Shown here in pieces: positions 53,527 to 62,193 of a stretch of 64,000 bases of DNA. The stretch's first letter is position 1, and every line of letters begins with the position of its first letter. Both the position numbers and the translations under genes were made by a program. The stretch comes from Kluyvera cryocrescens NBRC 102467 (lineage in GTDB: Bacteria; Pseudomonadota; Gammaproteobacteria; Enterobacterales; Enterobacteriaceae): assembly GCF_001571285.1 (NCBI RefSeq), contig NZ_BCTM01000004.1, positions 1 to 64,000 of the forward strand. The letters are read 5' to 3'. The notes beneath the pieces were generated by a model. It had not been told where the DNA came from. It searched no databases and was given only the letters and a program-made list of their open reading frames with translations.

Positions 53527-54969
53527 ATGGAAACACAAAACACACAGGCTGCGGAGCAACACGCGGCAAAACGGCGCTGGCTTAACGCCCACGAAGAGGG
53601 CTACCACAAAGCGATGGGCAACCGTCAGGTGCAGATGATCGCGATTGGCGGTGCTATTGGTACCGGACTATTCCTCGGCGCTGGTGCACGTTTGCAGATG
53701 GCCGGCCCGGCGCTGGCGCTGGTCTACCTGGTTTGCGGTATTTTCTCCTTCTTCATACTGCGCGCGCTTGGCGAGCTGGTTCTGCACCGTCCTTCCAGCG
53801 GTAGCTTCGTCTCTTATGCACGTGAATTCCTCGGCGAAAAAGCCGCCTACGTCGCCGGCTGGATGTATTTCGTCAACTGGGCGATGACCGGTATCGTCGA
53901 TATCACCGCCGTGGCGCTGTATATGCACTACTGGGGCGCTTTTGGTGATGTACCGCAGTGGGTCTTCGCGCTGGGGGCGCTGGCTATCGTCGGCACCATG
54001 AACATGATTGGCGTGAAGTGGTTCGCCGAAATGGAATTCTGGTTTGCGTTAGTGAAAGTGCTGGCCATCGTGGTGTTCCTGGTGGTCGGGACCGTCTATC
54101 TGGGCAGCGGAAAACCGTTGGATGGCAACGCCACCGGCTTCCATCTGATCACCGATAACGGCGGCTTCTTCCCGCACGGCCTGCTGCCTGCGCTGGTGCT
54201 GGTGCAGGGCGTGGTGTTTGCTTTTGCCTCTATCGAGCTGGTGGGAACCGCGGCCGGGGAATGTAAAGACCCGCAAACCATGGTACCGAAGGCGATCAAC
54301 AGCGTTATCTGGCGTATTGGCCTGTTTTACGTAGGTTCCGTGGTGCTGCTGGTTCTGCTGCTGCCGTGGACGGCGTATCAAGCGGGACAGAGCCCGTTTG
54401 TGACCTTCTTCTCGAAGCTGGGCGTACCCTATATCGGCAGCATCATGAATATCGTGGTACTGACCGCCGCGCTCTCCAGCCTGAACTCGGGCCTCTACTG
54501 CACCGGACGAATTTTGCGTTCGATGGCGATGGGCGGTTCTGCACCGAAATTCATGAGCAAAATGAGCCGCCAGCACGTACCGTATGCGGGCATCATGGCG
54601 ACGCTGGTGGTGTATGTAGTGGGGGTATTCCTCAACTATCTGGTACCGTCTCAGGTGTTCGAAATCGTGCTGAACTTCGCATCGCTGGGCATTATCGCAT
54701 CGTGGGCGTTTATCATGGTTTGCCAACTGCGTCTGCGTAAAGCGATCAAAGAAGGGCAGGCTGCGGATGTCAGCTTTAAGCTGCCGGGCGCACCGTTTAC
54801 TTCCTGGTTAACGCTGCTGTTCCTGCTGAGCGTGCTGGTGCTGATGGCGTTCGATTATCCGAACGGCACATACACCATTGCCTCTCTGCCGCTGATTGCC
54901 ATCCTGCTGGTGGCTGGCTGGTACGGCGTGCGTAAGCGCGTGGCGGAAATTCACCGCACTGCACCATAA
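53527..54969 (+). CDS. ansP: L-asparagine permease AnsP
   Basis: 480 residues from the ATG at 53527. I chose this start because 11 residues before HAAKRRWLNAHEEGYH match the E. coli protein's start exactly in length; an in-frame start 75 bases upstream is not supported. It is an amino-acid/proton symporter of the APC superfamily with 12 helices, bringing asparagine into the cell. The helix-1 motif AIGGAIGTGLFLGAG and most of the chain are the same as E. coli AnsP. It stops at EIHRTAP, about 19 residues before the E. coli end, losing an acidic tail (the TAA is in frame, with no frameshift seen). A perfect-palindrome terminator follows. It is a housekeeping-type transporter beside accessory genes. 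Confidence 0.95.
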   Translation: METQNTQAAEQHAAKRRWLNAHEEGYHKAMGNRQVQMIAIGGAIGTGLFLGAGARLQMAGPALALVYLVCGIFSFFILRALGELVLHRPSSGSFVSYAREFLGEKAAYVAGWMYFVNWAMTGIVDITAVALYMHYWGAFGDVPQWVFALGALAIVGTMNMIGVKWFAEMEFWFALVKVLAIVVFLVVGTVYLGSGKPLDGNATGFHLITDNGGFFPHGLLPALVLVQGVVFAFASIELVGTAAGECKDPQTMVPKAINSVIWRIGLFYVGSVVLLVLLLPWTAYQAGQSPFVTFFSKLGVPYIGSIMNIVVLTAALSSLNSGLYCTGRILRSMAMGGSAPKFMSKMSRQHVPYAGIMATLVVYVVGVFLNYLVPSQVFEIVLNFASLGIIASWAFIMVCQLRLRKAIKEGQAADVSFKLPGAPFTSWLTLLFLLSVLVLMAFDYPNGTYTIASLPLIAILLVAGWYGVRKRVAEIHRTAP

Positions 54970-54973
54970 TCAT

Positions 54974-55001
54974 CAGCCCGGAGAGCATGCTCTCCGGGCT
55001 G
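54974..55001 (+). terminator. Terminator of ansP
   Basis: A 28-base perfect palindrome (arms CAGCCCGGAGAGCA and its complement) followed by TCTTTC, just after the ansP stop. A convergent gene ends 46 bases on, so it may serve both sides. Confidence 0.7.
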
Positions 55002-55047
55002 TCTTTCTACACCATTTCTTGCGCGCTAATTCTGCTCTGCGCCACCC

Positions 55048-56373
55048 TTAAAACATCTTGAATCGATACTCGATAATCGCTTCCGACGAGAGCGTATGCG
55101 TGCGGGTATAGTGTCCATCGGTTAATACCGGCGTTTTACCGCTCATCTTATAAGACCATCCCGGGCCAAACATTAACCACACGGTGAGATTTTTCATCGG
55201 TGCAGAAGACGGCGTCCAGCGGGTGAAGGCGTTAATCTCGCCGCTGCGGACGTGATTATCCTTGTAGTTAAACTGCGCGATATTACCGGCAAGACCGACC
55301 GCAAGGTCCGGCGTCAGTTTGTATTCCGAAATATTGGCCAGCACCAGCTCACCGTCGCGCATATAGTCATCGCCGGCATAGGCCATCGAAATAAAAGTAC
55401 CGCGTGAGTTTTTACTCATATGGCGCGGATAGAAGCCAATTTCATTTTCTTTTTTAGCGCTGGTATAGCCGACGCCAAATTTGCTGCTCCAGTGGTCGGC
55501 TTGCCATAACGCATCAATGGCAAAATGCCAGGCGTTATTATCAAAATCACGCTTACTGGCCGGCATGGCCAGATACTCATCTAACGCGTGAGTGGCGTAG
55601 GTTTGCGTGCCAATAGTCAGGCGTTCTACCGGCCTCAGCTTGGTAAACAGCAGATGGCGGCGCAGGTAGTTTGCACTCTCGCCGTAGCCATACTGGGCGT
55701 CAAAGAGATCACTTTTCCACAGCACTTCGCCGCTGGCGAGATGGTCTATCTTGGCCCCGGTATTGGTCTGGAACTGTTTTTTGTCCGGCGAGTTACGGTC
55801 CATCGAATTTTCAACGTAGGCACCGCGCAGGGTAAGGCCACCATAGTTTACGCCGCCGCTGATCCCCGAGTAGGTGGTCGGGGAGAGGCGGGTTGAAGTT
55901 GAAATCACGCCATAGTTCTTCAGCACCTGCCAGCCCCAGCGCGCATCAAAATGCGCGTCGGCAAGAGAATATTTGAGCTTAATATTACGCTGGCCAAATT
56001 TCGAGAAGCCTTCAGCATTACTTTTCTTATTGCCATCACCGTTGTTATACAGCACGCCGCGCGAGTTGAAATAGTCGCTGGCGCCCAGCTTGACTGCGCC
56101 ATAGTACACCGCGTCAAAGCCGATAAAATCAGCGAAATAGCCCGACTGATAATCCACGGCAACCCCTTGACCCCAGGCGTTGTGGACATGCTTGGGATTG
56201 GCGTTTTCTTCCTTCAGATATTTCCAGTAATTCTTAAATGACAAAGTCATTGTGGAGTCGCTAAACAGTGGGTTGGTTAGCAATGAATTGTTAAGCCCAT
56301 CGTTATCGATGGCCCATACCGACGTGTGACATCCCAGCAATAATATTGCTGCTGCTATTGTATTTATTTTCAT
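55048..56373 (-). CDS. OprD-family outer membrane porin
   Basis: 441 residues with a signal peptide (about 1-21, ending SVWAID). The body alternates amphipathic strands and ends IIEYRFKMF, with a terminal phenylalanine. The opening GQGVAVDYQSGYFADFIGFDAVYYG follows the OprD pattern (substrate-specific porins for amino acids, sugars or organic acids). The length suits an 18-strand barrel. The specific substrate cannot be read from sequence; it is not chitoporin ChiP. It lies 64 bases downstream of the periplasmic phosphatase-like gene on the same strand, so the two are probably cotranscribed. Confidence 0.82.
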   Translation of the reverse strand: MKINTIAAAILLLGCHTSVWAIDNDGLNNSLLTNPLFSDSTMTLSFKNYWKYLKEENANPKHVHNAWGQGVAVDYQSGYFADFIGFDAVYYGAVKLGASDYFNSRGVLYNNGDGNKKSNAEGFSKFGQRNIKLKYSLADAHFDARWGWQVLKNYGVISTSTRLSPTTYSGISGGVNYGGLTLRGAYVENSMDRNSPDKKQFQTNTGAKIDHLASGEVLWKSDLFDAQYGYGESANYLRRHLLFTKLRPVERLTIGTQTYATHALDEYLAMPASKRDFDNNAWHFAIDALWQADHWSSKFGVGYTSAKKENEIGFYPRHMSKNSRGTFISMAYAGDDYMRDGELVLANISEYKLTPDLAVGLAGNIAQFNYKDNHVRSGEINAFTRWTPSSAPMKNLTVWLMFGPGWSYKMSGKTPVLTDGHYTRTHTLSSEAIIEYRFKMF

Positions 56374-56437
56374 GTGATATCCCAGAATAAGGCCGCGGTA
56401 GCAATGGCTACCGGCCGGCCTGAAAGATAAAAGGGTA

Positions 56438-57226
56438 TTACTGTGCGGCTAAATTCTTTTTCCCGGCCTCAATGTATTTCAGTGTGCCAATTTCCGGAAC
56501 GGAGTACTGGCCATTTTTATAGGTTATTTTGACTACCGCCGCATTGGCGAGAGGCTTATTTCTCTCCGGCGATGTGGTTAAATCTGAGATCATAATTTGC
56601 ATTGAGGTCCCAGAGGAGATCGCTAATACATTTGTATCGCCGTTAGCTTTTGCCTGTTCGACGATCGTGGCAAGCGCGGCCTGGGTACGCTTTTTAACCT
56701 GCGCATAGTTTTCCGCCAGTCCCTTTTCGTCGGCCTTGGCCAGCGCATTTTGTGAGTCTTCGACCGACAGGGTTCCCGCCTTCATGGCGCTGAACAGCGC
56801 AGCGCTATCAGCAAGCCCCAGCGCTTTGGCTCCGGCCTGGGCCATATCTTTATTAAAACCGCCTTCAAAGCCGCCAAAGAAGGCTTCGCGCAGCCCAGGT
56901 AGCTCGTTGAGGTGGTAATTTGTTACGCCCATCTGCTGAGTAATGACGGCCATGGTTTCCCGCTGGCGGCCGGCGTCACTGGAGTAAAAGCGATCAAATT
57001 TGATCCCCTTTAAGCCTTCGCCCAAATAACGCGCCACGCGAATACCGTCCTGCGTCAGCGGGGTATCAGCCCACCCCTGTACGCGATCAAAGGTATTAAA
57101 CAGCGTCTTCCCATGGCGGGCGAAGTAAATATTGATGGTGTCATCGTGCGCTGAGGGGGCGGTTTCTGCGGCTGAGCAGGTCATTGCACCCGTCAATGCC
57201 AGCAGACCAATTAATAATCTCTTCAT
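56438..57226 (-). CDS. Periplasmic histidine-phosphatase-like protein (second His replaced)
   Basis: 262 residues with a signal peptide (about 1-20). It belongs to the phosphoglycerate-mutase-like superfamily: the RHG core is present as FARHGKT (Arg37-His38), and DAGRQRET and ELPGLREAFFG fit the second-arginine and glutamate regions. The second core histidine normally sits in a SHG motif. Here the motif reads ISSG, with Ser205 (codon 56612-56614) in its place, so activity may be altered or lost. AAGGAAATC precedes the ATG. It is divergent from the SurE-like phosphatase and is followed by an OprD-type porin, suggesting organophosphate or nucleotide use. A terminator-like hairpin lies in its leader. 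Confidence 0.82.
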   Translation of the reverse strand: MKRLLIGLLALTGAMTCSAAETAPSAHDDTINIYFARHGKTLFNTFDRVQGWADTPLTQDGIRVARYLGEGLKGIKFDRFYSSDAGRQRETMAVITQQMGVTNYHLNELPGLREAFFGGFEGGFNKDMAQAGAKALGLADSAALFSAMKAGTLSVEDSQNALAKADEKGLAENYAQVKKRTQAALATIVEQAKANGDTNVLAISSGTSMQIMISDLTTSPERNKPLANAAVVKITYKNGQYSVPEIGTLKYIEAGKKNLAAQ

Positions 57227-57244
57227 CAGATTTCCTTTTTATTT

Positions 57245-57317
57245 TTTGCTACAAAAACAAAAAACCTGCATCCCTTTCCGAAAGCGATTAGCGTTATCGG
57301 AAGGTGATGCAGGTTTT
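57245..57317 (-). promoter_or_regulatory. Terminator-type leader hairpin before the histidine-phosphatase gene
   Basis: Reading leftward, two arms of 20 bases (57298-57317 and 57261-57280) pair at 18 positions with a 17-base loop. TTTTTTGTTTTTG follows directly. The structure ends about 20 bases before the start codon and so lies in the 5' leader, where it would act as an attenuator, or it ends an upstream RNA. Confidence 0.65.
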
Positions 57318-57609
57318 GCCTGTTATATACAGTAACAATCCAGTTTTTCGGCAAGATATCAGCAACAGAAATTGATGGCATCCATTTTTAATAACAGAGG
57401 ATGATATCTGTGATCTTCTTCATATATTAATAGGGACTGTACTAATTAAGGAGTAATCACGCAGGTAAAGTAAAATAATCGGCGAGGGATGAGAGTCGAA
57501 TCTTAATCTGTTTTTAGATTTGAGTCACAGAGGTTGAAATTTGCTGTGGACTCGACGCCGCATAACGGGTAATTTCCAACGCTATATCAGGATTGCTACT
57601 GAATAAGGC
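57318..57609. other. Divergent promoter region between two phosphatase genes
   Basis: 292 bases flanked by the two leader hairpins. Both divergent transcripts should start here. I see no operator or promoter pair I can assign with confidence, and no small gene. Confidence 0.45.
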
Positions 57610-57668
57610 AAAACCTAAGACATTCGTTGCGCAGGGTGACTGTGACGAATGTCTTAGGTTTTTTTTTG
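57610..57668 (+). promoter_or_regulatory. Terminator-type leader hairpin before the SurE-like gene
   Basis: Perfect 18-bp stem (AAAACCTAAGACATTCGT at 57610-57627 against 57645-57662) with a 17-base loop, running directly into nine or more T. It ends about 40 bases before the SurE-like start. It is the same design, in mirror orientation, as the one in front of the divergent gene. Confidence 0.7.
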
Positions 57669-57707
57669 CTTTTAAAACTGTTCAAAAATAGCACAGAAGG
57701 AATAACA

Positions 57708-58580
57708 ATGACGTTCTTCAAAATTATCGCCTCACTTTTTGCATTATTCGCGTTTTCCGTACAGGCCAGTCACGCGCCGCTGAAAATACTGATCGTCAAT
57801 GACGACGGCTGCGAATCACCGGGCAGCACTTCGCTGCAGGATAAGCTGACAGCCAAAGGTTATGACGTGTGGATGGTCGCGCCGGCGACCAACCAGAGCG
57901 GCATCGGCTCTGCAATTACCTTTAAAACGGGGAAAACTTTTGATGTGAAAAAGGTCGCCGAAAAGCGTTACTGCTTCCCCGGCACGCCGGCTGACTCCGT
58001 GGACTTCGGGCTGCGTGGATTATTGAAGGATGCCGCTCCCGATCTGGTTATTTCCGGGGTGAACGACGGCCCCAATACCGGGATGGCGCAGGTGAACTCC
58101 GGTACCGTCAGCGCTGCCGCCCGCGCGGTTCGTTACGGTGTGCCGGCCATCGCGGCTAGCATCGGCTATGTGTTCAGCGAAGAGGAGATGAAAAACCACT
58201 GGCCAAGTACGCACAAATACTGGCCGGAATCGGTCGACTATGTGGTGGGCGTAGTGGATAAACTTAATGCCAAACGCGTAGCCGACAAGCCGCTGTTGCC
58301 TGCGGGCAGCGGGCTCAGCATTAACTATCCGGCGCTGGCTGCGGCTGAGATCAAAGGGGTGCATTATATCGAGAATGAGCCTTTCCCGGTCCCACAGATT
58401 GGCTACGAACTGCAAAAAGATGGGACCGCTAAACAGACGATGAATCCTGAGGCGCTTAAGCCAGTGCTTGACGATACCGACTCCGGCTGGCTCAACAAAG
58501 GCTACATCACTTACACCGTGTTTGATGGCATGTGGAATGCGCCGCAGTATGAAACTCAGTACCGCCAGTTGCTGAACTGA
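57708..58580 (+). CDS. Periplasmic SurE-like nucleotidase/phosphatase
   Basis: 290 residues from the ATG at 57708, chosen for its AGAAGGA site and signal peptide (FFKIIASLFALFAF, then SVQASHAP); an upstream frame start lies inside the leader hairpin. It is a secreted paralogue of SurE, a metal-dependent 5'/3'-nucleotidase. The metal site IVNDDG, the phosphate-loop SGVNDGPN and NSGTVSAARA match the family. Two cysteines near the active site (NDDGCESPG and KRYCFPGTP) could form a disulfide, in keeping with export. It is distinct from the housekeeping surE gene. It is divergent from the histidine-phosphatase-like gene, with matching leader hairpins, so the two are probably regulated together. 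Confidence 0.85.
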   Translation: MTFFKIIASLFALFAFSVQASHAPLKILIVNDDGCESPGSTSLQDKLTAKGYDVWMVAPATNQSGIGSAITFKTGKTFDVKKVAEKRYCFPGTPADSVDFGLRGLLKDAAPDLVISGVNDGPNTGMAQVNSGTVSAAARAVRYGVPAIAASIGYVFSEEEMKNHWPSTHKYWPESVDYVVGVVDKLNAKRVADKPLLPAGSGLSINYPALAAAEIKGVHYIENEPFPVPQIGYELQKDGTAKQTMNPEALKPVLDDTDSGWLNKGYITYTVFDGMWNAPQYETQYRQLLN

Positions 58581-58586
58581 TCGTTG

Positions 58587-58629
58587 TCGCCCCGCCGGCC
58601 CCCTCAGACATTCCGGCCGCGCAGGGCGA
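58587..58629. terminator. Possible terminator between convergent genes
   Basis: TCGCCC with GGGCGA and an inner GCCGG/CCGGC form a GC-rich, interrupted stem between the SurE-like gene and the convergent split barrel gene. There is no T-run, so this is tentative. Confidence 0.35.
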
Positions 58630-58632
58630 TGA

Positions 58633-59585
58633 CTAAAAGCTCATCGCCAGTCCCACCCCGTAACCGCTGGTGCCGTTGCCAAACATATAGCGCGCCACCA
58701 GTCGGGTACGGGTGATAAACACCGGATATTGACTGCTGTCCATCTCAATCCCCACGCCCACCGAACTCAGGCTATCAAAGCCGAGTTTTCCTCGCTGCTC
58801 GCCAAGGTATTCGGTATGTGCCCCTTCGAGCACGTAGCGCACCGGACTTTTCAGTAGCGTCCAGTCGAAAATCGGCGCACGGCGACGCACATACAGCCCG
58901 AGGTTTTGCGCGCTGGCGCTACCGCTCACCGCGCTGGAGGTATTGCCGAAGGTTTGTAGACTCATCCCGGTATAGCGCAGCTCAATATCAATATCCTGCT
59001 TAGCCGAGAGAAGTTCATAGTCGAGCATTAGAGACCCCCCAGCCCATAGGCGTTAAGCCTGCCGCCGTCGAGAAAGTCGTAATCGGCATTTTGATGCCGT
59101 TCCAGCGCCCAGGCACCGACCCGCAGATCGCTGGCCATGGTGCCGAGCATGACGTTAGCGATAGGGCGAAGCACCAGATTGCCGCCCCAACGGTCACGGT
59201 ACAGGCTAAAATCCCAGCCGATACCGCCGGTGGTGGTGAGACTGTTCCATTTGGTGGGAATGCGCCGGCTTTGGCTCCCGTCGCTAATGACGAACTGCGG
59301 GTCGTATCGGCTGTAACCCAACGCCCCTTCGAGATACAGCGGGAAGGACTCTCCCATCGTGGCACCGCCGCCAAACTGGGTAATGGCCAGCTCACTTTTG
59401 TCGTCCGATCCGGAGCCGATATTGAGATCGCTGGCGGTAATATCCGGCACAATCATAAAGCTCATCAATGTCAGCACCGCATCGGCGCGCTGTTTGATGC
59501 GATGACCGTCTGCCGCTTGCGCGTCAAGGCTAAAGGTGAAGGCGGTCATCAGTAGCAGGGCGAGGCGAGGGAGTGCTGAGTTCAT
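58633..59585 (-). pseudogene. Outer membrane beta-barrel gene split in two at a G6 tract
   Basis: Two minus-strand frames together make one barrel. The first (59028-59585, 185 residues; signal peptide ending AQAAD; GAGGCGG before the ATG) stops at GLGGL. The second (58633-59028, 131 residues) starts at an ATG overlapping that stop (TAATG) and ends VGLAMSF, a proper barrel C-terminus with phenylalanine. The junction lies just after six G (C on the plus strand, 59035-59040). One more G would give a continuous product of about 318 residues (GLGGSLMLDYELL). The whole resembles solitary autotransporter-type barrel proteins. It is a natural frameshift, a phase-variable switch or a sequencing error. 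It is divergent from the scs operon. Confidence 0.65.
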
Positions 59586-59684
59586 CAGTGGTGCCGCCTC
59601 TAAGTGGGAGATGATTCTAACTATAGAATCAAGCTGGCGCTCTCTCCACACGGCAAAAGCAGACAAAACCTTACAAGGAACACC

Positions 59685-59712
59685 TTGCACATAGATTTCT
59701 ATTGTTTATGAT
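59685..59712 (+). promoter_or_regulatory. Possible scs promoter
   Basis: A -35-like TTGCAC (59685-59690) and -10-like TATGAT (59707-59712), 16 bases apart, end 28 bases before scsA. Just before it, CCTT-AC-AAGG and AAGG-AACA-CCTT form overlapping palindromes (about 59670-59687) that could be an operator. Confidence 0.5.
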
Positions 59713-59740
59713 TCGGCTGTTGTGAACCGTCTGGAAAATT

Positions 59741-60103
59741 ATGCGTAATCGTCAGCGCCTTGCGAAATGGTTTTTGATATTGACCTGCCTTGCCATGCTA
59801 ATTTGTATGGTTCAGCGGGCGGTCTATCTGCACCATTTTTTACAGCAAGCCGCTAACCCGGTACAGATGCTCTCGGCCCCTGCGCCGGATGACGCCTCCG
59901 CCGGCCCTTCACCGTGCCAGCTTAGCGCCAGCTCGCTGCTTTGTACTCAACCCGTCTTCTTTGATGGCGCACTGCCTGCCGTCATTCTCTTCCTGGCCTT
60001 GCTTCAGCTGTTAACTCAGCCACGGGCGTTCGTCTTTCGAGACATCCCCGTCCGGCCGCCTACGCTCCGAATTCATATTAAACACTGCGTCTTCCGTGAA
60101 TGA
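59741..60103 (+). CDS. scsA: Copper-sensitivity suppressor ScsA
   Basis: 120 residues, the length of Salmonella ScsA. One N-terminal membrane helix (WFLILTCLAMLICMV, about 10-26) and a second hydrophobic stretch (AVILFLALLQLL, about 80-95) flank a periplasmic loop with two cysteines (SPCQLS, LLCTQP). It is an inner-membrane protein of copper and redox stress with no known activity. TGGA lies 8 bases before the ATG. It is the first gene of the operon scsA-scsB-scsC-dsbG, with scsB 47 bases on. Confidence 0.8.
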   Translation: MRNRQRLAKWFLILTCLAMLICMVQRAVYLHHFLQQAANPVQMLSAPAPDDASAGPSPCQLSASSLLCTQPVFFDGALPAVILFLALLQLLTQPRAFVFRDIPVRPPTLRIHIKHCVFRE

Positions 60104-60150
60104 ATAACCGTCGTTAACGCGATTTTTTATTCAATTTACGGAGAAAACTG

Positions 60151-62187
60151 ATGCTGAATATCTTCAGGGGATTCGTCCTCCTGTTGCTGTCGTGTATGGG
60201 CGCGGCCCATGCGGCAGATACCGGGTGGCTAACGTCACCGCAAAATGATCACGCCCGGGTACGTTTCCAGGCGGAAAGAAGCGACAACCAACTGTACGGA
60301 TTGCTAACCGTCGAGCTGCAATCGGGATGGAAAACCTATTGGCGTTCGCCGGGAGAGGGCGGCGTTGCGCCGGAAATTCACTGGCAGAATGGCGAAAAGG
60401 CGCAGTGGTACTGGCCGGTGCCTTCACGGTTTGACATCTCCGGGTTGACCACGCAGGGCTACCACAAGCAGGTGACGATCCCGATGATTATCACCGGCGG
60501 GCAAAGCGATGTGCTGACGGGGACGCTGACGCTGTCCACCTGCAGTAACGTCTGCCTGCTAACGGATTATCCGCTGCGGCTGGATTTCAATCAGCCGGTG
60601 GATGCCCATTTCCAGGACGCCTTCGAACAGGCGATGCGCACCATCCCTGCCGAGAGCGGGATCTCAAGCGATCTCAGCGCTCATCTGGCGGGCAGTCATC
60701 TGGTGATCACCGGCACGACTGACGGTGAATGGCGCGACCCGCAAATTTATTTCGATCCGCTAGAGGGCGGTTTCATCCCCGGTGACCCGACGCTGAAAAG
60801 CCGCGGGGCGGAGCTGGTGGTGACTGCGCCGATCACCGATGAGTGGGGCGATAACGCGACGACGCTGGCGGGGAAATCGCTCTCCTTTGTCCTCAGTAAT
60901 CAGGGAAAAGCGCAGCAGGTATTCCTGACGGTGGGGGCGGATCAAGTGGCTTCTGGCGCGCTTGACGCAATGCCGACAAACCTTGTGCAGATTCTGCTGT
61001 TTGCGCTACTCGGTGGGCTTATCCTGAATCTAATGCCGTGTGTCCTGCCGGTGATGGGGATGAAACTCAACTCGGTGCTCCAGTGCGGAACGGATAAACG
61101 GCGGATCCGCCTGCGTTTTCTGGCGACCAGCGCCGGCATTCTGACTTCATTCGCGCTGCTGGCGGCGATGGTCACCGGGCTTAAGCTCACCGGCGCCGCG
61201 CTGGGGTGGGGGATCCAATTCCAGAACCCGTGGTTTATTGGCCTGATGGCGGCAGTCACCTTTATCTTTGCCATCAATCTGTTTGGCCTGTTTGAGATGC
61301 TGCTGCCATCGTCGATAAGCGGGCGGATGGCCACCGCCGGGGGCAACGGCGTGGTGGGCAGCTTCTGCGAAGGGATTTTCGCCACGCTGCTGGCGACGCC
61401 GTGCTCCGCGCCGTTCCTCGGCACCGCCGTGGCGTTCGCGCTGGCAGCACCGCTGCTGGATCTGTGGCTGGTGTTCATGCTGCTGGGATTGGGGATGGCG
61501 CTACCGTGGCTGTTTGTCGCACTGGTGCCGAAAACCGCGCTGCTGCTGCCGCGTCCCGGCCCGTGGATGAAAAGCCTCAAAATTCTGCTCGCGCTGATGA
61601 TGTTGGCCTCAAGCCTATGGCTCTCCTCGCTGCTGGCCGGGCATTTGGGAAGCCTTATCAGCGGCATGATTACCTTCATTCTGACGGTAGCAGCGCTTTT
61701 GGCCTTCATCTTCAGCGTAAAGCGCACCGCGCCGCTCTTCTGGCTGGTGGTGATTGTGCTGGCCGCCTTTGGTGGCTATCAGCTACGCGGGCTGTGGCAG
61801 GACGATGTTGGCACTTCCGCCGCTGCGCCCGGTGAACAAATTGCCTGGCAGCCGCTCAGTGAAACGGCAATTACGCGCGCGCAGGCCGAAGGGAAACGCG
61901 TGTTTGTGGATATCTCCGCCGACTGGTGCGTGACCTGCAAAGTGAATGAACACCGGGTGCTCAATCAGCCGGAGATTATCGCGGCGCTAAACCAGCCGGA
62001 CGTGGTGGCACTGCGCGGCGACTGGAGCCAGCCTTCCGGGCTGATTACGTCGTTTCTGCAACAAAGAAACCGCTATGCAATCCCCTTCAATCAAATTTAT
62101 GGGCCAGGACTGACGGACGGCGAAATTCTGCCGCCGCTGATCGATAAGCACACCGTCCTAAACACCCTCAAGAATGCAAAAGGTTAA
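60151..62187 (+). CDS. scsB: ScsB, DsbD-like transmembrane thiol reductant carrier
   Basis: 678 residues. A signal peptide (about 1-22) is followed by an N-terminal periplasmic domain with the cysteine pair TCSNVC (near residue 131). A DsbD-type membrane domain of about eight helices carries the cysteines in NLMPCVLP (near 298) and ATPCSAPF (near 419). A C-terminal thioredoxin domain holds DWCVTCK (near 592). These are the three redox pairs that pass electrons from cytoplasmic thioredoxin to periplasmic partners. In Salmonella ScsB reduces ScsC. The scsC start follows 6 bases after the stop. Its N-domain is shaped for ScsC rather than DsbC/DsbG. Confidence 0.92.
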   Translation: MLNIFRGFVLLLLSCMGAAHAADTGWLTSPQNDHARVRFQAERSDNQLYGLLTVELQSGWKTYWRSPGEGGVAPEIHWQNGEKAQWYWPVPSRFDISGLTTQGYHKQVTIPMIITGGQSDVLTGTLTLSTCSNVCLLTDYPLRLDFNQPVDAHFQDAFEQAMRTIPAESGISSDLSAHLAGSHLVITGTTDGEWRDPQIYFDPLEGGFIPGDPTLKSRGAELVVTAPITDEWGDNATTLAGKSLSFVLSNQGKAQQVFLTVGADQVASGALDAMPTNLVQILLFALLGGLILNLMPCVLPVMGMKLNSVLQCGTDKRRIRLRFLATSAGILTSFALLAAMVTGLKLTGAALGWGIQFQNPWFIGLMAAVTFIFAINLFGLFEMLLPSSISGRMATAGGNGVVGSFCEGIFATLLATPCSAPFLGTAVAFALAAPLLDLWLVFMLLGLGMALPWLFVALVPKTALLLPRPGPWMKSLKILLALMMLASSLWLSSLLAGHLGSLISGMITFILTVAALLAFIFSVKRTAPLFWLVVIVLAAFGGYQLRGLWQDDVGTSAAAPGEQIAWQPLSETAITRAQAEGKRVFVDISADWCVTCKVNEHRVLNQPEIIAALNQPDVVALRGDWSQPSGLITSFLQQRNRYAIPFNQIYGPGLTDGEILPPLIDKHTVLNTLKNAKG

Positions 62188-62193
62188 TTAACC

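Noticed and set aside
60942..61727. 261-codon minus-strand frame inside scsB
   Set aside because: Antisense to the conserved membrane domain; its Ser/Arg/Pro-rich product is typical of a shadow frame.
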